NCBI GenBank assembly: GCA_963854835.1
Contig: OY978526.1
Location: 11,115,277-11,179,276 of the forward strand
Direction: 5' to 3'
DNA length: 64,000 bases
From: Megamerina dolium
Taxonomy: Eukaryota; Arthropoda; Insecta; Diptera; Megamerinidae
This document shows positions 51,101-62,455 of this stretch, piece after piece. The notes below the pieces were generated by a model, which was not told where the DNA came from, ran no database searches, and saw only the letters and a program-made list of their open reading frames with translations. The translations under genes and the position numbers were made by a program. Numbering within the stretch: position 1 is the first letter of the stretch; every line of letters starts with the position of its first letter.

Positions 51101-52648
51101 AATGTCTAAAAAGTGATATCACTGATATCAACTATTCAGACATATACTTAGATTTAATAAAAATCAGTAATATATTATCATAAAGTATAATCATTCTAGC
51201 TAAGATGGAATAAGATAATTACGATGTCTATAAAGCACTGCCATTTTTGGTATAAAATTTTCCAGTTATTTAACTGCTTTAATTAATATAAGTAATTACA
51301 AGTATTATGCTAAATACCAACTGTAAATAAAGTATTAAATTTTCATGTTCCATATACTTATACGAGTACATTCATATGTAATATGTATGAATATGGCACA
51401 CAAGTGCTTGTATGAAGGGTTTTAGTGAGTGCACATCTGTTCGCGTATCCGTTTTAGAAAAACAACAAACAGCAGGAAGTTGTTTGAAAATTGTCAAAGT
51501 GTTGTTGCCATATTTCATTGTTACAATATTAATGCTATTGCTGTTGCTGTTGCCATTGCGGTTGGTTTTTACTCTCTCCTACGTATTGAGCATAGAGCGC
51601 GTAGTGCATTTGGCTTTTGATGACACTAAACTTTTATGCTGTCTGAATGTGCATATGACACATACTCATTCATATATACATATTGTATGTAGTATGCAAG
51701 TTTATTTAAGCGTATATGTATATATAATGAGCTTAAAATTCATATGAAAAAAAAAACATTGAAAAAAAAATACAAAAATAGTTGACTTATTGTTTTCGAG
51801 GTCAGTGTAAAAAACAAATATGTACTTTTAATTAAATTGAAATTAGTATAGAAATTTTCATTTTATTTTTTTTATATTTTATAATAAGATTATTCATATT
51901 GCTTCCATATAAATGTATGAGAATAAATTTATAATGAATCGTTTGCACCGAAGAAGAAGAAGAAGAAGAAGAAAAAAAATACAATACAAATTAGCAAAAC
52001 TATATTATTTCATATTAAAATTTTATTATTATTATTATTTAAAAAGAAGAAAATTTATTCAAATTCATTTTCATATTTCATATTTACACCCCTATAAGTA
52101 TGCCGTTTAATGCTCAGCTGTATGACACAGTGCATTGATGTTATAAAAAATATTATATGATTGTACCAATATACTCGTACATCGTACATACTATGTATGA
52201 GTGATGAGATGAGCAATGAAATTTTATCACAATTTTCTGAATATATGAACTATACTTATGAGTATACAAACACACACACACACATATACACCCACATACA
52301 ATTTGCTCATACAATACAATGAATATATGCATACATTGTATTACAATGTTATTGCAATGTTGGAAAATGTGAGAAGCTTAAGGCATTTCTCTAGATATAT
52401 GACTAGGATATATCGTATATATATGCATGTATATGTTAGAAGTAGCAACTACCTTCAATATGTACATTTTTATATCCGCCTACACTACTCAATCATATGT
52501 ACATATCACATAGATGTCTTTCGTTTGTCCATTTGGCCATCTGTCCATCTGTCCATCTGTTTATGGTTGTTCATTTTTGCAAAGGCTTACCAAAGAAGAC
52601 ATTGAAAAGAAATAAAAGTTTCTTTTTACGAAAATCAGAGATCGACAT
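38618..52648 (-). CDS. Calexcitin-type EF-hand calcium-binding protein
   Basis: Five exons (52648-52591, 48778-48726, 46602-46483, 39019-38807, 38728-38618) splice at GT/AG sites into a complete 184-residue protein. It begins MSISDFRKKKLLFLFNVFFD and ends INAPGNFIFGKTSF, the conserved C-terminus of insect calexcitins. Three canonical EF-hand loops are visible: residues 20-31 (DVNQSGEIDIKD), 71-82 (DKDNDGQVSVDE) and 113-124 (DASNDGGIDVQE). A fourth, near 149-160, has lost its ligands. The family belongs to the sarcoplasmic calcium-binding protein group; calexcitin binds Ca2+ and GTP in neurons of other animals, so a cytosolic neuronal Ca2+ sensor or buffer is likely by homology. The leader before ATG is ACAACAACAACA, a normal fly start context. 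Introns of up to 7.5 kb contain mariner elements. Confidence 0.93.
38729..38806 (-). other. Short last intron of calexcitin, open and in frame
   Basis: This 78-base GT...AG intron (GTTTGT...ACATACAG) is divisible by three and has no stop in the gene's frame. If retained it would insert 26 residues (VCNNKTNKKKKLL...FNYIQ) between the third EF-hand and the C-terminal block. Family alignment from memory joins KKMAQ directly to GNTEV, so splicing is the expected state. Confidence 0.7.
38807..39019 (-). CDS. Calexcitin exon 4
   Basis: Encodes 71 residues from VSVDEWCNMWDAY to AFKKMAQ, completing EF-hand loop 2 and holding loop 3. Acceptor ATTTTACAG, donor GTTTGT; phase 0 at both ends. Confidence 0.94.
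39292..39384. mobile_element. Small TTAA-bounded element, copy 3 (right end decayed)
   Basis: The left end is TTAACCCTCTATCTCCCAC. The right end reads GGTTCAA where GGGTTAA is expected. The 93-bp length equals copy 2, and flanking words (GGAACATATTAACCC on the left, AAAATGTACTACAAAA on the right) parallel copy 1. Confidence 0.45.
44500..45030. repeat. CGACATTATTGCAA repeats (cluster 3)
   Basis: Repeated words include TTTTTGCAATAATGTCGAAA near 44504, TTTTCGACATTATTTCAAAA near 44594, GAAATTATTGCAAAAATG near 44851, and TTTCGACACTATTGCAA near 45000. Orientation alternates, as in the clusters at 5.2 and 16.5 kb. No coding sequence is seen. Confidence 0.55.
46483..46602 (-). CDS. Calexcitin exon 3
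   Basis: Encodes 40 residues, RVCQLRGWTKDT ... SKADKDNDGQ, ending inside EF-hand loop 2. Acceptor CACATGACAG, donor GTGAGT. Confidence 0.93.
46943..46971. repeat. (AGT)n microsatellite
   Basis: About nine AGT units within calexcitin intron 2. A short reading frame across it gives a poly-Ser artefact. Confidence 0.85.
47372..48566 (-). pseudogene. Degraded mariner-like transposase in calexcitin intron 2
   Basis: Minus-strand translation gives an N-terminus MSTIEPTNQ near 48427, GSWVPYQLKPRDVERRF, then IVTGDEEWIYYDN (first catalytic Asp region), KLMLCIWWDQLGVVYY, and VLLQHDNAHLHVAK (second catalytic Asp), and a C-terminal block near 47640-47720. This is the order of mariner transposases. Many stops and frameshifts and an internal deletion near 47800 break it. 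The ends show only an 11-bp inverted repeat, CTGAAAGCTCT (47372) and AGAGCTTTCAG (48556), so the boundaries are tentative. Confidence 0.75.
48726..48778 (-). CDS. Calexcitin exon 2
   Basis: A 53-base exon between acceptor CATCCATTTTAG and donor GTGAGT. It completes the split Asp codon of exon 1 and encodes VNQSGEIDIKDFELAIE, the first EF-hand loop. It is too short and lacks an ATG, so it is found only by splice and family logic. Confidence 0.9.
49559..50807 (+). mobile_element. Mariner element with terminal inverted repeats, inactive transposase
   Basis: Terminal repeats 49561-49592 and 50775-50806 match at 29 of 32 bases when inverted, and TA dinucleotides flank the element (49557-49558, 50808-50809). 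The 1.25-kb length is normal for mariner. It lies in calexcitin intron 1 in the opposite orientation to the gene. Confidence 0.88.
49744..50747 (+). pseudogene. Mariner transposase (broken)
   Basis: ATG at 49744 opens MDTSQEIILQFFF, followed by a paired helix-turn-helix region, WVPHEL, TGDEKWITY (first Asp), HQNNTRPH and YSPDLTPSDYY (third Asp). The spacing between the second and third positions fits D,D34D, but the second catalytic Asp (codon at 50457) is Asn. A TAG at 49969 after KIMEIV, frameshifts near 50080 and 50220, and a later frameshift near 50655 also disable it. Confidence 0.88.
50810..52590. other. Calexcitin intron 1, proximal part
   Basis: AT-rich intron with AAG repeats near 51951-51972, ATT repeats near 52021-52040 and CA runs near 52267-52283. 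A plus-strand frame of 111 codons at 51412-51747 with a Leu-rich stretch has no splice or family support. Confidence 0.5.
52591..52648 (-). CDS. Calexcitin exon 1 (start of coding)
   Basis: ATG at 52648-52646 opens MSISDFRKKKLLFLFNVFF plus the first base of Asp; donor GTAAGC begins at 52590. The 19-residue helix is the conserved N-terminus of the family. The upstream leader is CAA/AAC-rich. Confidence 0.9.
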
Positions 52649-52888
52649 GTTGTTGTTGTTGTTGTTATATATGTAGTAAGTGCTCTTGGCTGGCTGGCTG
52701 GCTCACTAACTTGCTGCTGCCTGATTGGATTGGACTGTGACTGTGTTCGTAGTTCGTAGCGATGATATGAAGAAAAGTACAATTGAATTGTTCGAAAGTT
52801 ATGTGCGGTTGGTTATGTTATCGTCTTCAGCGACGCTGTTGTCCTTACGTTATCGTCAACGATGCGGATGTTAAACACTATTGCTATG
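52649..52888 (-). other. Likely 5' UTR of calexcitin
   Basis: Sequence upstream of the ATG on the minus strand is less AT-biased, with ACAACAACAACA just before the start. A good acceptor-like tract TCTGTTTTTCAG ends at 52889, so the leader may be spliced from a further upstream exon. No donor or promoter element can be assigned with confidence. Confidence 0.35.
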
Positions 52889-55800
52889 CTGAAAAACAGA
52901 GACAATATGAAATATCAGAAATTTCTTTTAACAATGAAATGATAACATATATACAGTAGTTGAATTTATTATATACTCAAATATATTTTTATTGATTTTT
53001 AAATTTGAAAGAATTATTTTAATGTGTTCAATTCAATATTTTAAGCATCAACAATTTTAATAAAGTAATTTTTAATTTACTTCAAAATATAAAGGTCGAA
53101 AAAGGTCAAATTTCATAGAAATTTAGAAATAATAAAATTTTCCAGCTTCCGAAAGATGTTATTTGTTTTACCAGAATTTTTTTTTTTTTTGTGTGTTAAA
53201 TTCGATCAAAGTTCGACCTAAGAGTTTTTCAGAAATTTTTTTGAAAGAACATATTGTATTTTTTTATGTCTAAAAAAAATCGTTCTACTCTAAGCGTTGT
53301 AGCAAGATGACTTATTAAATTAAATACAGAGATTACTCAGTTTATTAGAAGTTAAATTTTTTTTTTTAATTGTCTTTTTTTAAGAAAATCTCATTTCCTA
53401 AATAATATTGTTTTCGTGACTCTTTCAAAAAAATTGAAATATATTTTTAGCCTTATTTATTTTAAAAATTATTCTAAAAATAGATATGAAGTTTTTATAC
53501 ATTTTAAAATCAAATTGTTTTTATAGAAATTTCCACGATTGTGCTATAATAATAATATCTTTAAATTGATTTTGCAAAAATAAAAGCATTGTGCATGTAG
53601 AAATGCAATGAAGAAGTTATCAAATTGTGTATGTGCAACCATGGGGGCATCATCATCATAATCATTAATATCATCATTATCATCATCATTATCATAATCA
53701 TCATCATGCACATCAAAATCATCATAATCACCATCATCATAATGATCATAAACATAAAGGATAAAGTTCTTGTAGTATAACACACACACACGTTTAGTTA
53801 CTATACAATACATTAACCGACCTATATATTTTAGATATGGCACGTATTACGATACCAGGCAACATCGCCTATCATCTCATCATCTTAAACGGGTATGTAA
53901 TTTTCGATATTCAGTCAAAGGCAACAACCAATCAACCAACCATGGCAAATATTAAGCATATACCGCTAATTTGAATGCAACACATGCATCTTGCTGTGCA
54001 GCATCAGCAATAAGCTAACAGAAGCTTTGTATGATATCAATGCAACTACTAGTAGACGACTGCTGCCTGCTTGCCTGCCAATGGCATGACTAAAGGCAGA
54101 CAGCTTAATATCTAATGTTGTGCATGCTTATATTGCATATTTTGTCAAAAGAGCCAAACGTATGTAGTTAGCCTACTTGCCTGCAGACTTAGTTTGTTTG
54201 TCTATTTATTATCATCAATTGGAAATATATGTAGTATGTAATATTATGTTGAAACGATATATTGAGCAAGGCAGCATGAGCTATGGTTCAAAGAAGAAAA
54301 AGCAGAAGAAGAAGAAGAGGTAGAAAAAAAATTCGCGTATTTATCAGTAATACAAAAATAATTACGTCATAACTAGCATTCAATTAAATTATTGTGGGTG
54401 AGGAGTTAGTCTTCTATGTATGGATCGCGAGTTCGATGTCCGACCTTGAAATATTGCAAAATCAAGATTTATTCTTTCAAATTATGCTTTTCACGTCGTT
54501 GTTCGGTAATTGGCAATTTTACCAACAATAATAAATTTGACATGAAAACTCTTTCGAAAGAGTTTAGTGACAAAGCTAAGAAAAATTTAAGTCACAAAGC
54601 TTATGCCATTCGAAATTAGCACGATGGTTGTTGTTGTTATTTTCTAAATTTAAATTAGAATATTCTAAGAACTGCTGAAGATTCCTAGCTGGCATATAAC
54701 ATTGACTCAATTTGCGGTTCCTGAACTCAACAAGTCTGAACGATCCAGTGATGATTTGTGTGTAAAAAACTAGCATTTATATAAAGGCTATTAGTATTTT
54801 TAGAAGAAGAAGAATATAGTGAGAAGCTTAATTATATTTTTGTAAACATTTGCAATTTTTTGATGAATTTCAGCCTAGAATTTGTTATGATTTTACATAT
54901 TTTATATGAAGGCATTGTAAATTTATCTCAGTAGAGTGAGTAATCTTTATCTGTCGAGAGCCTGACATTCATATAACAAGTGTACTGACATTTTAGCGAT
55001 CATTTCGCAGATTTTGAAGATATTTGTGTCTACTAAACCCACTGTTTACTATGTTAACTTAGATGCCAATGATCCGTATAGAAGCCTGTGGGTACCAAAG
55101 GTCCCCAAGAGAAAATATAAGGAGTTCCTTGACATCGCTCTTTGCCTTTTCGTATGCTATGCCGTTGACAGCACACTGTTTTCGTGTGCTGTGCAGTGGA
55201 CTGCAAATTTTAAGTCTTACAATTTCCTGATATTTAGTTTTCCGGAACAAAATATCAGGAAATTTCGTTCCACGTTTTATCAGACTCCGATACAATTGTC
55301 GAGATTTGTTGTGGCCTCAATCATAGAGGGGTATAAAATGCGCATAGCGGCCACTTGAGCGATTTAACTAAGATCACTGCTCGTATTTCTCCACTTCTTT
55401 CTTATCATTGTAATCGTTGATAAATCCGTGCTTCCTGAGTCAATAGAGAAAGATACAAATCCAAAATGCACGCACATTGCCCCAACTGTCCCACCTTTAG
55501 GATAATGTAAACCATCATTAGTAATTCATGTTGTTTGCGCAAACGTGTATTAAACACATGTTTAGCTTGTCATTAATCATGCTCTAATTCGCACAAGTTA
55601 ATTTTTGATAACTTTTTTTTCTTTTTCAATGAATTTTTGACTCATATAAAAAACTATGACAACATTCTAAAGAAGTTGTAAAAGCATATAGTTCAAGAAG
55701 AAAAAATAAATAAATAAATAAATGAAGAACCCAAATCAAAAAGGTTTGCATCATTTTTTTTTTATTTTTTTATATTTTTATTACATATTAGGTACCTCCA

Positions 55801-57094
55801 TATACTTGTATATATATTTTCATTTTTAATACAAAATGAAGAATGCGCTGGCAATAGCATATGAGTTAATGCACTCACAGAAATGTAGTAGTTATATATA
55901 TGAGAGCATGTGTGTGTGTTGGATAGTGCTATACAACACATGTACACACACACACACTCACGTTTATTGTTAACAGTTGTCGTAAACCTTGTAAGTGTTT
56001 CGTCAAGATACTTAAAATATATTTTACATTTTCGTTAACGTTCTCACTCTTCCTCACTGTGTCTCTTACTCTTTTTCTTTCTCTCTTATGACCAGAGTAG
56101 ATGTGTGCACATGTGTGTGTGTGTGTAAGCCACTTATGCATCATGCAACACATAATATAATGCAACACAACACAACAGCAATTGCAATGGTATTTGCGAC
56201 AGCAGCAGCAGCAGCAGTAGCACTAACACCAGTAACAACAATTTTCTTTCATGTTTATTCATTTCCTTTTTTCCCCTTTATCCTTTGTTTTGTCAATTTG
56301 CTTTTTGTATTTTTATTTCTTTGCTTTTAAAATATTTTTCATTTTATGTTCTTTACAATTTCGGTTTCTTTTATTTGCTCTGCTCTACTATAAATTATTT
56401 TCTTGCTAGCTTGACTTTGATCCTTTAGCATCATGTTCCATTGCTCATCACAGACACCATCTCGTTTTGCGTTGTGTACGATAATAAGCAAGCTTTTCAA
56501 AGTGAATTGTCTGTGAAATTTGTCATTTAGAAGAATGCGCGCGCGTACGCACACGTACGCATGAACGTTTTTTGCGCGGTTAGTATAATGTGAAGGAAAA
56601 ATTGACAAATAAAATCGTATAATAAAGCAAACTACTCGTATATAAATGTATGTATATAATATAAAAACTAAATTAACAATTTTTCGCCTTTATATATGGA
56701 TAATATTTCGTTTCACGCTTTCTGTCTTCATCTTATGAGAAAGCACATTTCAATAGACTCATAATTTATATGATATTCATTATTTTATAAATATTTTATA
56801 TTTGCTGTCTGTGTATTTACTTTGTACATAAGTATTAATAAATTATTTAACAGATTTATTTAAATGAAAAAAAATGTCAACATGATTTTTCAAAGTTGGT
56901 TTGCATTTCATTCAAATGGTGATGTTCTCGTGCAGTGCTTGTATATTCATTTCAACATCATACACTCATTTGAAACTATCTATTGGTGAAATATGATGTT
57001 GACATCACTTTAAAGCTAATAACAAATTCACTTTACTTATAATGACATTTATAATATTTTCGTATATTTGATTTGATGAGAGAAAACTGAAACA
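52889..57094. other. Intergenic or 5' intron region, no gene recognised
   Basis: AT-rich with a TCA/TCATAA-rich repeat at 53648-53755, a GAA run near 54295-54318 and CA runs near 53780 and 55945. A plus-strand frame of 114 codons at 55014-55358 and its antisense frame have unusually balanced composition but no domain I recognise. Confidence 0.45.
53648..53755. repeat. (TCA)-rich microsatellite
   Basis: Degenerate TCA/TCATAA units over about 108 bases. Minus-strand translations give Asp- or Met-rich artefacts. Confidence 0.8.
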
Positions 57095-57096
57095 TA

Positions 57097-57765
57097 CCAC
57101 CTTGATCAAAAAGTTTCCGGAATAACCACCGTGTGGCGCTCCCATCGTTCTGTTTTTTTTTTTTTTTTGGTAAGTTGGTACATCTATTGCTGATATTTCC
57201 TCTAAATCTTACGCAAAAGTTACGTAACCTAGAGTATATCTATCTCAGTGCTTCCTGCGATTTTTCCACTCGGCTTCCTCTCGGCTGCTGAAACGCATTT
57301 CCCGTAATGGGTTTTTTAACTCGATTGAACAGAAAGAAGTCACAGGGAGCTAAATCAGGTGAATTCGGTGGCTGTTGGATGGTATTTGTTGCATTTTTCG
57401 TCAAAAAATTACTAAGAATGATGGCACTGTGCGACGGTGCGTTATCATGGTGCAAAATCCACGAGTTTTCTGCCTCATTAACCCACGTCTCGTCTCCAGT
57501 ATTAATCCTTTTGATGATGATGTGGGATCGGATTCAGCCACGCAAAAATTGTCTATTGCGATATCTCTTTTTTGCATGAATTTGATTGAAAATTGTAAAA
57601 TTGAAAATTGTAAAATAAATCGACAATACTCATAGAGATAGATGTACTTTTGGCTACGTAACTTTTGCAGAATATCACAACAGGTGTACAAAAAAAACAG
57701 AACTCAAATTGGAAAGATGGGAGCACCGCATGGTAATTATTCCGGGAACTTTTTGATCAAGGTGG
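57097..57765 (-). mobile_element. Internally deleted mariner-like element with 50-bp inverted repeats
   Basis: Terminal 57097-57146 and the complement of 57716-57765 match at 44 of 50 bases, beginning CCACCTTGATCAAAAAGTT, and TA dinucleotides flank both ends (57095-57096, 57766-57767). Inside, the minus strand keeps only part of a transposase: HHDNAPSHSA and PPNSPDLAPCDFFLF, giving the last two catalytic Asp residues at D34D spacing. At 669 bp it is about half a full element and non-autonomous. Its ends differ from the mariner at 49.56 kb, so it is a separate lineage. Confidence 0.9.
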
Positions 57766-57954
57766 TATGATACTTTATACATAAGTTTTTAATGAATAAG
57801 TATTTGTTTTAGAAGAAATTGATAAAAGTCTACTTATTGTGCTTCATAGTCTTTGCGCCATGAAAATTGTATGAACAAATTTTTTTTTTTCTTAAAGTGA
57901 ATTTTTTATTAGGCTATCGAAAGAGTAATGACATATTTTTAAAGCGATTGTCAT

Positions 57955-58575
57955 TTATTCATTAGGAGAATAAAGTTCATAAAATAATGTATTGGCAATT
58001 TCGATGTATTTTGACTTAACTCTACAAAGACGTTGCTTTGTAGAGATGTCAGAAAACAACAATTTACAATGGAAATCATTTGGCAGGGTATGAATTAAAT
58101 GATGAATATGATGAATATGGCGAATGAGGCATGATTTCCCATCCAACACTTGCTGCAACTCTTCATGAGCTACTCTACTTGTATGGAGTAACTCATTGTA
58201 ATGTAAAAACCCTATGCCTTTGCGTTGGATAAGTTTTTGTGCATTTCGGGAAGAAATGTATCCAATGGAACAATCATCTGGTTCCATGGTAGAATTTTCA
58301 GAGAAACGGAAAACCATTTTTAGTCCCATCGTAAAATTTGTAATGGTGAAGATCTGCTTTGGATATCATTTGAGTAACATGTGTACCTATGACTTTGCGT
58401 TGGATAATTTTTTGTCCTTTTCATGAAGAAATGTATACAATGGACGGTCATATACCTCAGAATCAATCATCTGGTTCCATGGTAGAATTTTCAGAGATAC
58501 GGAAAACCTGTTTTTAGTCCCATCGTAAAACTTATATTGGTGAAGATCTGCTTTAGATGTCATTTGAGTAATATG
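57955..58575 (-). pseudogene. Unrecognised coding-like relic with internal tandem duplication
   Basis: A minus-strand frame of 124 codons (58329-57955) ends FYELYSPNE and has non-repetitive, balanced composition unlike nearby noise. Its first ~60 codons lie in a segment duplicated upstream: the words ATGACTTTGCGTTGGAT/ATGCCTTTGCGTTGGAT, CATCTGGTTCCATGGTAGAA and CCCATCGTAAAA occur at 58213-58345 and again at 58389-58530, with an extra ~16 bases in the second copy. In the other copy the better open frame reads SKADLHQYKFYDGTKN, a different register, so frameshifts have occurred. I do not recognise the family. It may be a decayed transposon or host gene fragment. Confidence 0.4.
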
Positions 58576-59749
58576 TTTCCCTTTTTTTTACCACTGCACC
58601 ACAGACAGTGATTCACAGACCTGCCTTGCGTTCGTGTCTTTGCTGAAATACTCATTATGGAGTAATATTGTTAAATGACTTAAGACATTAGGGCTCCAAC
58701 TGTGATCCACTAAATCATTTGGAATTCCTTTAGATTTCATCGAATGTAATATGTCAGAGCTCAATCAAGTATAATTGTAATTTATCGTATTTCGAATTTA
58801 TAAAAATTATATTAAGCATCATCCAATAAGTACACACAAAATTATATTATATCATTAATCACATGCACAATTTAAAAAAATCTTATAATGCTCTTTTCTA
58901 AAGTTTTAATAGTAATAATTATATATGGTCTAATGTTAATAATCCGAAATAAGCTATTATATGTAGCTATTATATGATAATATTGATATATTTTATATTA
59001 TAACTCACAAAAAAAAAAAAAAAAGATAGAATACTGTAATGAAATACCTTTTCATATAATATATATTGTCAAAATGAAATTAAATACATATTTCACTTTC
59101 GTTTGTACAAAATTCCATTAAATTGTATTGTTATTAAACATAAATAATATAAATGATATTAATCCGATTACATATTTAATGCAAAGTGGTTATAATTATT
59201 ACATATTACAAACATATTAAGGTAGATAGGTATTACATTTTACATAAAGGGTGCTGCTGAAAATAAATTAAATATTTAGTTAATTAAGCTTCGAATGCAG
59301 ACTTAATTGCTCATCACTTCTTGATGGTTCATTGATACACAAATCTTCCGTGTAACAAAGTTGAGGACCGACACTGTAAATTCTCCAACAAGGGAAGTTT
59401 AGTATCAAAAGTGAATAAATAATAACACCGAAAAACAATAAAAATTATTAACACACCCTTTACATATAGTGCATACATAAATTAACTGCTAGTGTAATTA
59501 CTAGTACTTTGTGAAATACTATTACACATAGGTATGCATAGTATACCATATATCGACTTTAATATTTTATATACAATATGAAAGTATGATTTTGTACAAT
59601 ATGTAAATAATACATAATGCTAATTACACACACACACACACACACAAAAACCACACTCACATTCATAAATATTGCTACAAGCAGTGTTTTTAATATTGAC
59701 TGCTGACTGTAGCTAAATGAAATTTTTGAATTATGTTTTTTATATTTGG
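58576..59749. other. AT-rich spacer
   Basis: No gene recognised. Poly(A) near 59009-59023 and a CA run at 59628-59645. Confidence 0.5.
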
Positions 59750-60936
59750 ATACCCTACACTCAAAGAGTCAATAGTTTGGCAAGTTTGGTAGAGCAAATA
59801 TATATCACTAATCAGAATCATCCATCTGAATTAAAATATAAAGCTATAAAAATAAAATTCAATTTATCAGATTATTTTTGGTAAACAAATGAGCAGGTTT
59901 ATTAATGGGAGTCAAATAATGAAAACTACACCTATCTCCCATACAAAATTGTGTTTTTGAATGCATATTTGCAGGTTTTTCATATAGAAATATAAAGCTA
60001 CAAAACTGAAATTCGTTTTACAGCATTTTCATTAGCAACAAAGAAATGGTTTCAAAAAATGATCGTAATCAGATGAAAATTACACCTATCTCCCATACAA
60101 AGTTGTATTTTTAAATGCATATTTTCGCCGTTTGTGCATGTTAATATAAAGCACTTAAGTTGAAACTCGGTACATCAGATTATTTTTATAAATTAATAAA
60201 TACTTTTTCGAATGAATGTAATCGAATGAAAATCACTCCTACCTCCCATACAAAATTGTATTTTTAAATGCATATTTTCACCGTTTTTGCATCTTAATAT
60301 AAAGCTATTGAGTTGAAACTCGGTACATCAAATTATTTTTATAAAAAAAATGAATAGCTTTGCGAATAAATGTAATCGAATGAAAACTACACCTACCTCC
60401 CATACAAAATTGTGTTTTTGAATGCATAATTTCGCCGTTTGTACATGTTAGTTTCAAGGTATTAAGTTGAAACTCGGTATATCAGATTATTTTTATAAAA
60501 AAAAATGAATAGCTTTACGAATGGATGTAATCGAATGAAAATCACGCCTACCTTCCATACAAAATTGTATTTTTGAATGCATATTTTTACACTTTGTACA
60601 TGTAAATATGAAACTATTGCATCGAAACTTGGTATATCAGATTATTTTTATCAGCAGACTTATTGGGTATACCAATGGGTATAGTCGAATAAAAATCACT
60701 CCCATTTCACATACAAAATTCTCTTTTTGTGTGTATGTTTTCAGGCATTGTCTACGAAAACATAATGGTTTTGATATCATATTCAGATAATAACAATATT
60801 TTTTACCAGAAAACGATCTTATTTAAGAATAAGCGTCATCAGATGCAAATCAAAACTATATCCCATATAAAAGTATATTTTTAAAAATGTGTTTTCAGAT
60901 TTAGCATATAAAGCTATTGAACTGAGTGTAGGGTAT
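59750..60936. repeat. ~154-bp tandem array 2 bounded by perfect 14-bp inverted repeats
   Basis: ATACCCTACACTCA at 59750-59763 and its exact complement TGAGTGTAGGGTAT at 60923-60936 bound the array. Inside, CCCATACAAAATTGT or variants recur near 59938, 60093, 60246, 60400, 60556, 60708 and 60862, spacing 152-156 bases, with shared GAATGCATATTTTC, AAACTCGGTA and AGATTATTTTTAT words. Units are clearly kin to array 1 at 22.3 kb. The inverted ends suggest that the whole array is or was one mobile unit; I see no clear target duplication. Confidence 0.8.
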
Positions 60937-62455
60937 TGCATGCATCAATATTACCGATTTTTGTTTTTTCATAATTATTTTCATATCACTATGTATGCGT
61001 GTTTCAATATTTGTTTTAACTATACACACACATACTATATGTGAGAGCGTGTAAATGTGCACGTGCTTTTTCAATTAGATTTTAAGCTACTATTTTAAAT
61101 AAAATATGGTGTAAATATGGCAACATGTGCCATATATGATTATTTATATGTATACGATTGAAATGCTTTAGCAAAAAATTGTTAGCATTAGTTTAATGCT
61201 AATTTATTAAAAGAGTGTGTACATAATTGTATTTGTGTGCGAATAAGTATATGGGTACTCATATGTTGTCATATTTTATATCAGATATAAATTTAATTAA
61301 ATTATACATACATATAAACTTGCATTTACTAAGCCACAAGGCATACTATAAGTTATTATAATTAATAAATGCTTATATGTCTCTCTCTTTCACCTCTTTT
61401 CGTACATATGTACGATGGCGATGATGAAATTTAGTATGTATTTTCTACATAATATAATATAATATTGCAATAACTCATTATATGTGGCAATATAAAAGTT
61501 AACACATATGAAAAAAAACCAAAAATTATCAATAAATTCTCAACATTAATGATGTCGCTTATTAAATGCCGCAAATTCATGAATATTAAAAAAAAATCAA
61601 AAAATACAGATTATCGAAAAAAAAAGAAATTATTTGTATCCTTCCTTAATACTAAACACCACGATTCATTCACCACCATCAATAATGTTATGCTAATAAA
61701 TATGAAAATATATTTTTTTCACTTTCTCGTTTAGTTTTCTTATTATTTTCATGTTGCGTGTTGTTGTGGTTGCTCATATTGTATTGTGTGCGTTTATTAT
61801 ATATAAATCTGTTGTTAATTGCCTTCGTCCTTAATTAGTTTGTAATGCAAAAAGCATGACAATGCTAATACACAGAATCACGTATATAAAAATATACAAT
61901 ATAAGTGTATGTATATCATGCCTTAGTATATAGTATATGGGAAAAAAAGAATTGTGAGCATAAAATGTAATAAATAAACAATTTGCTATTTAATGGTATG
62001 GAAATGATTGTGCATGCCCATAGAAATTTCCAATTTTCGCTTATACTAATGCCGCATATGGTGCAAAAGAAACTAAACAAATAAAAAAAAAAAAACAACG
62101 AAGACATGAAAATATTATATCAATAAAATAAGCCGACCAGCATCAAATACATTTAGGCAATTAGAAATGAATATTAAAAAAAAAATTAAATACAAATGGA
62201 TAATTTACAGAAATCTCATAGTGAAATTGAATATCATAAAATTTAAGCTGTATTCTGTGTATAAGTGCATATTCATTAAATTTAATTAGATATTTTATCT
62301 GACTTTGGAGTTATTGTTTATAAATCTTTGATGACACTCTTACTTGACACTTCGTTAACCCATTTCCTATCATTGTTGTTTTTTTTTAAATTTCAATATT
62401 GATCCTTTTCTATGTTATTTTATTGTATTTAAATTGTATATTTTATAGAAAAATA
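60937..62455. other. AT-rich spacer
   Basis: No gene recognised. Contains A-rich stretches near 61587-61625 and 62080-62096 and short CA runs near 61025. Confidence 0.5.

Noticed and set aside
53544..53843. Asp-rich 99-codon minus-strand frame
   Set aside because: Translation of the TCA-rich microsatellite.
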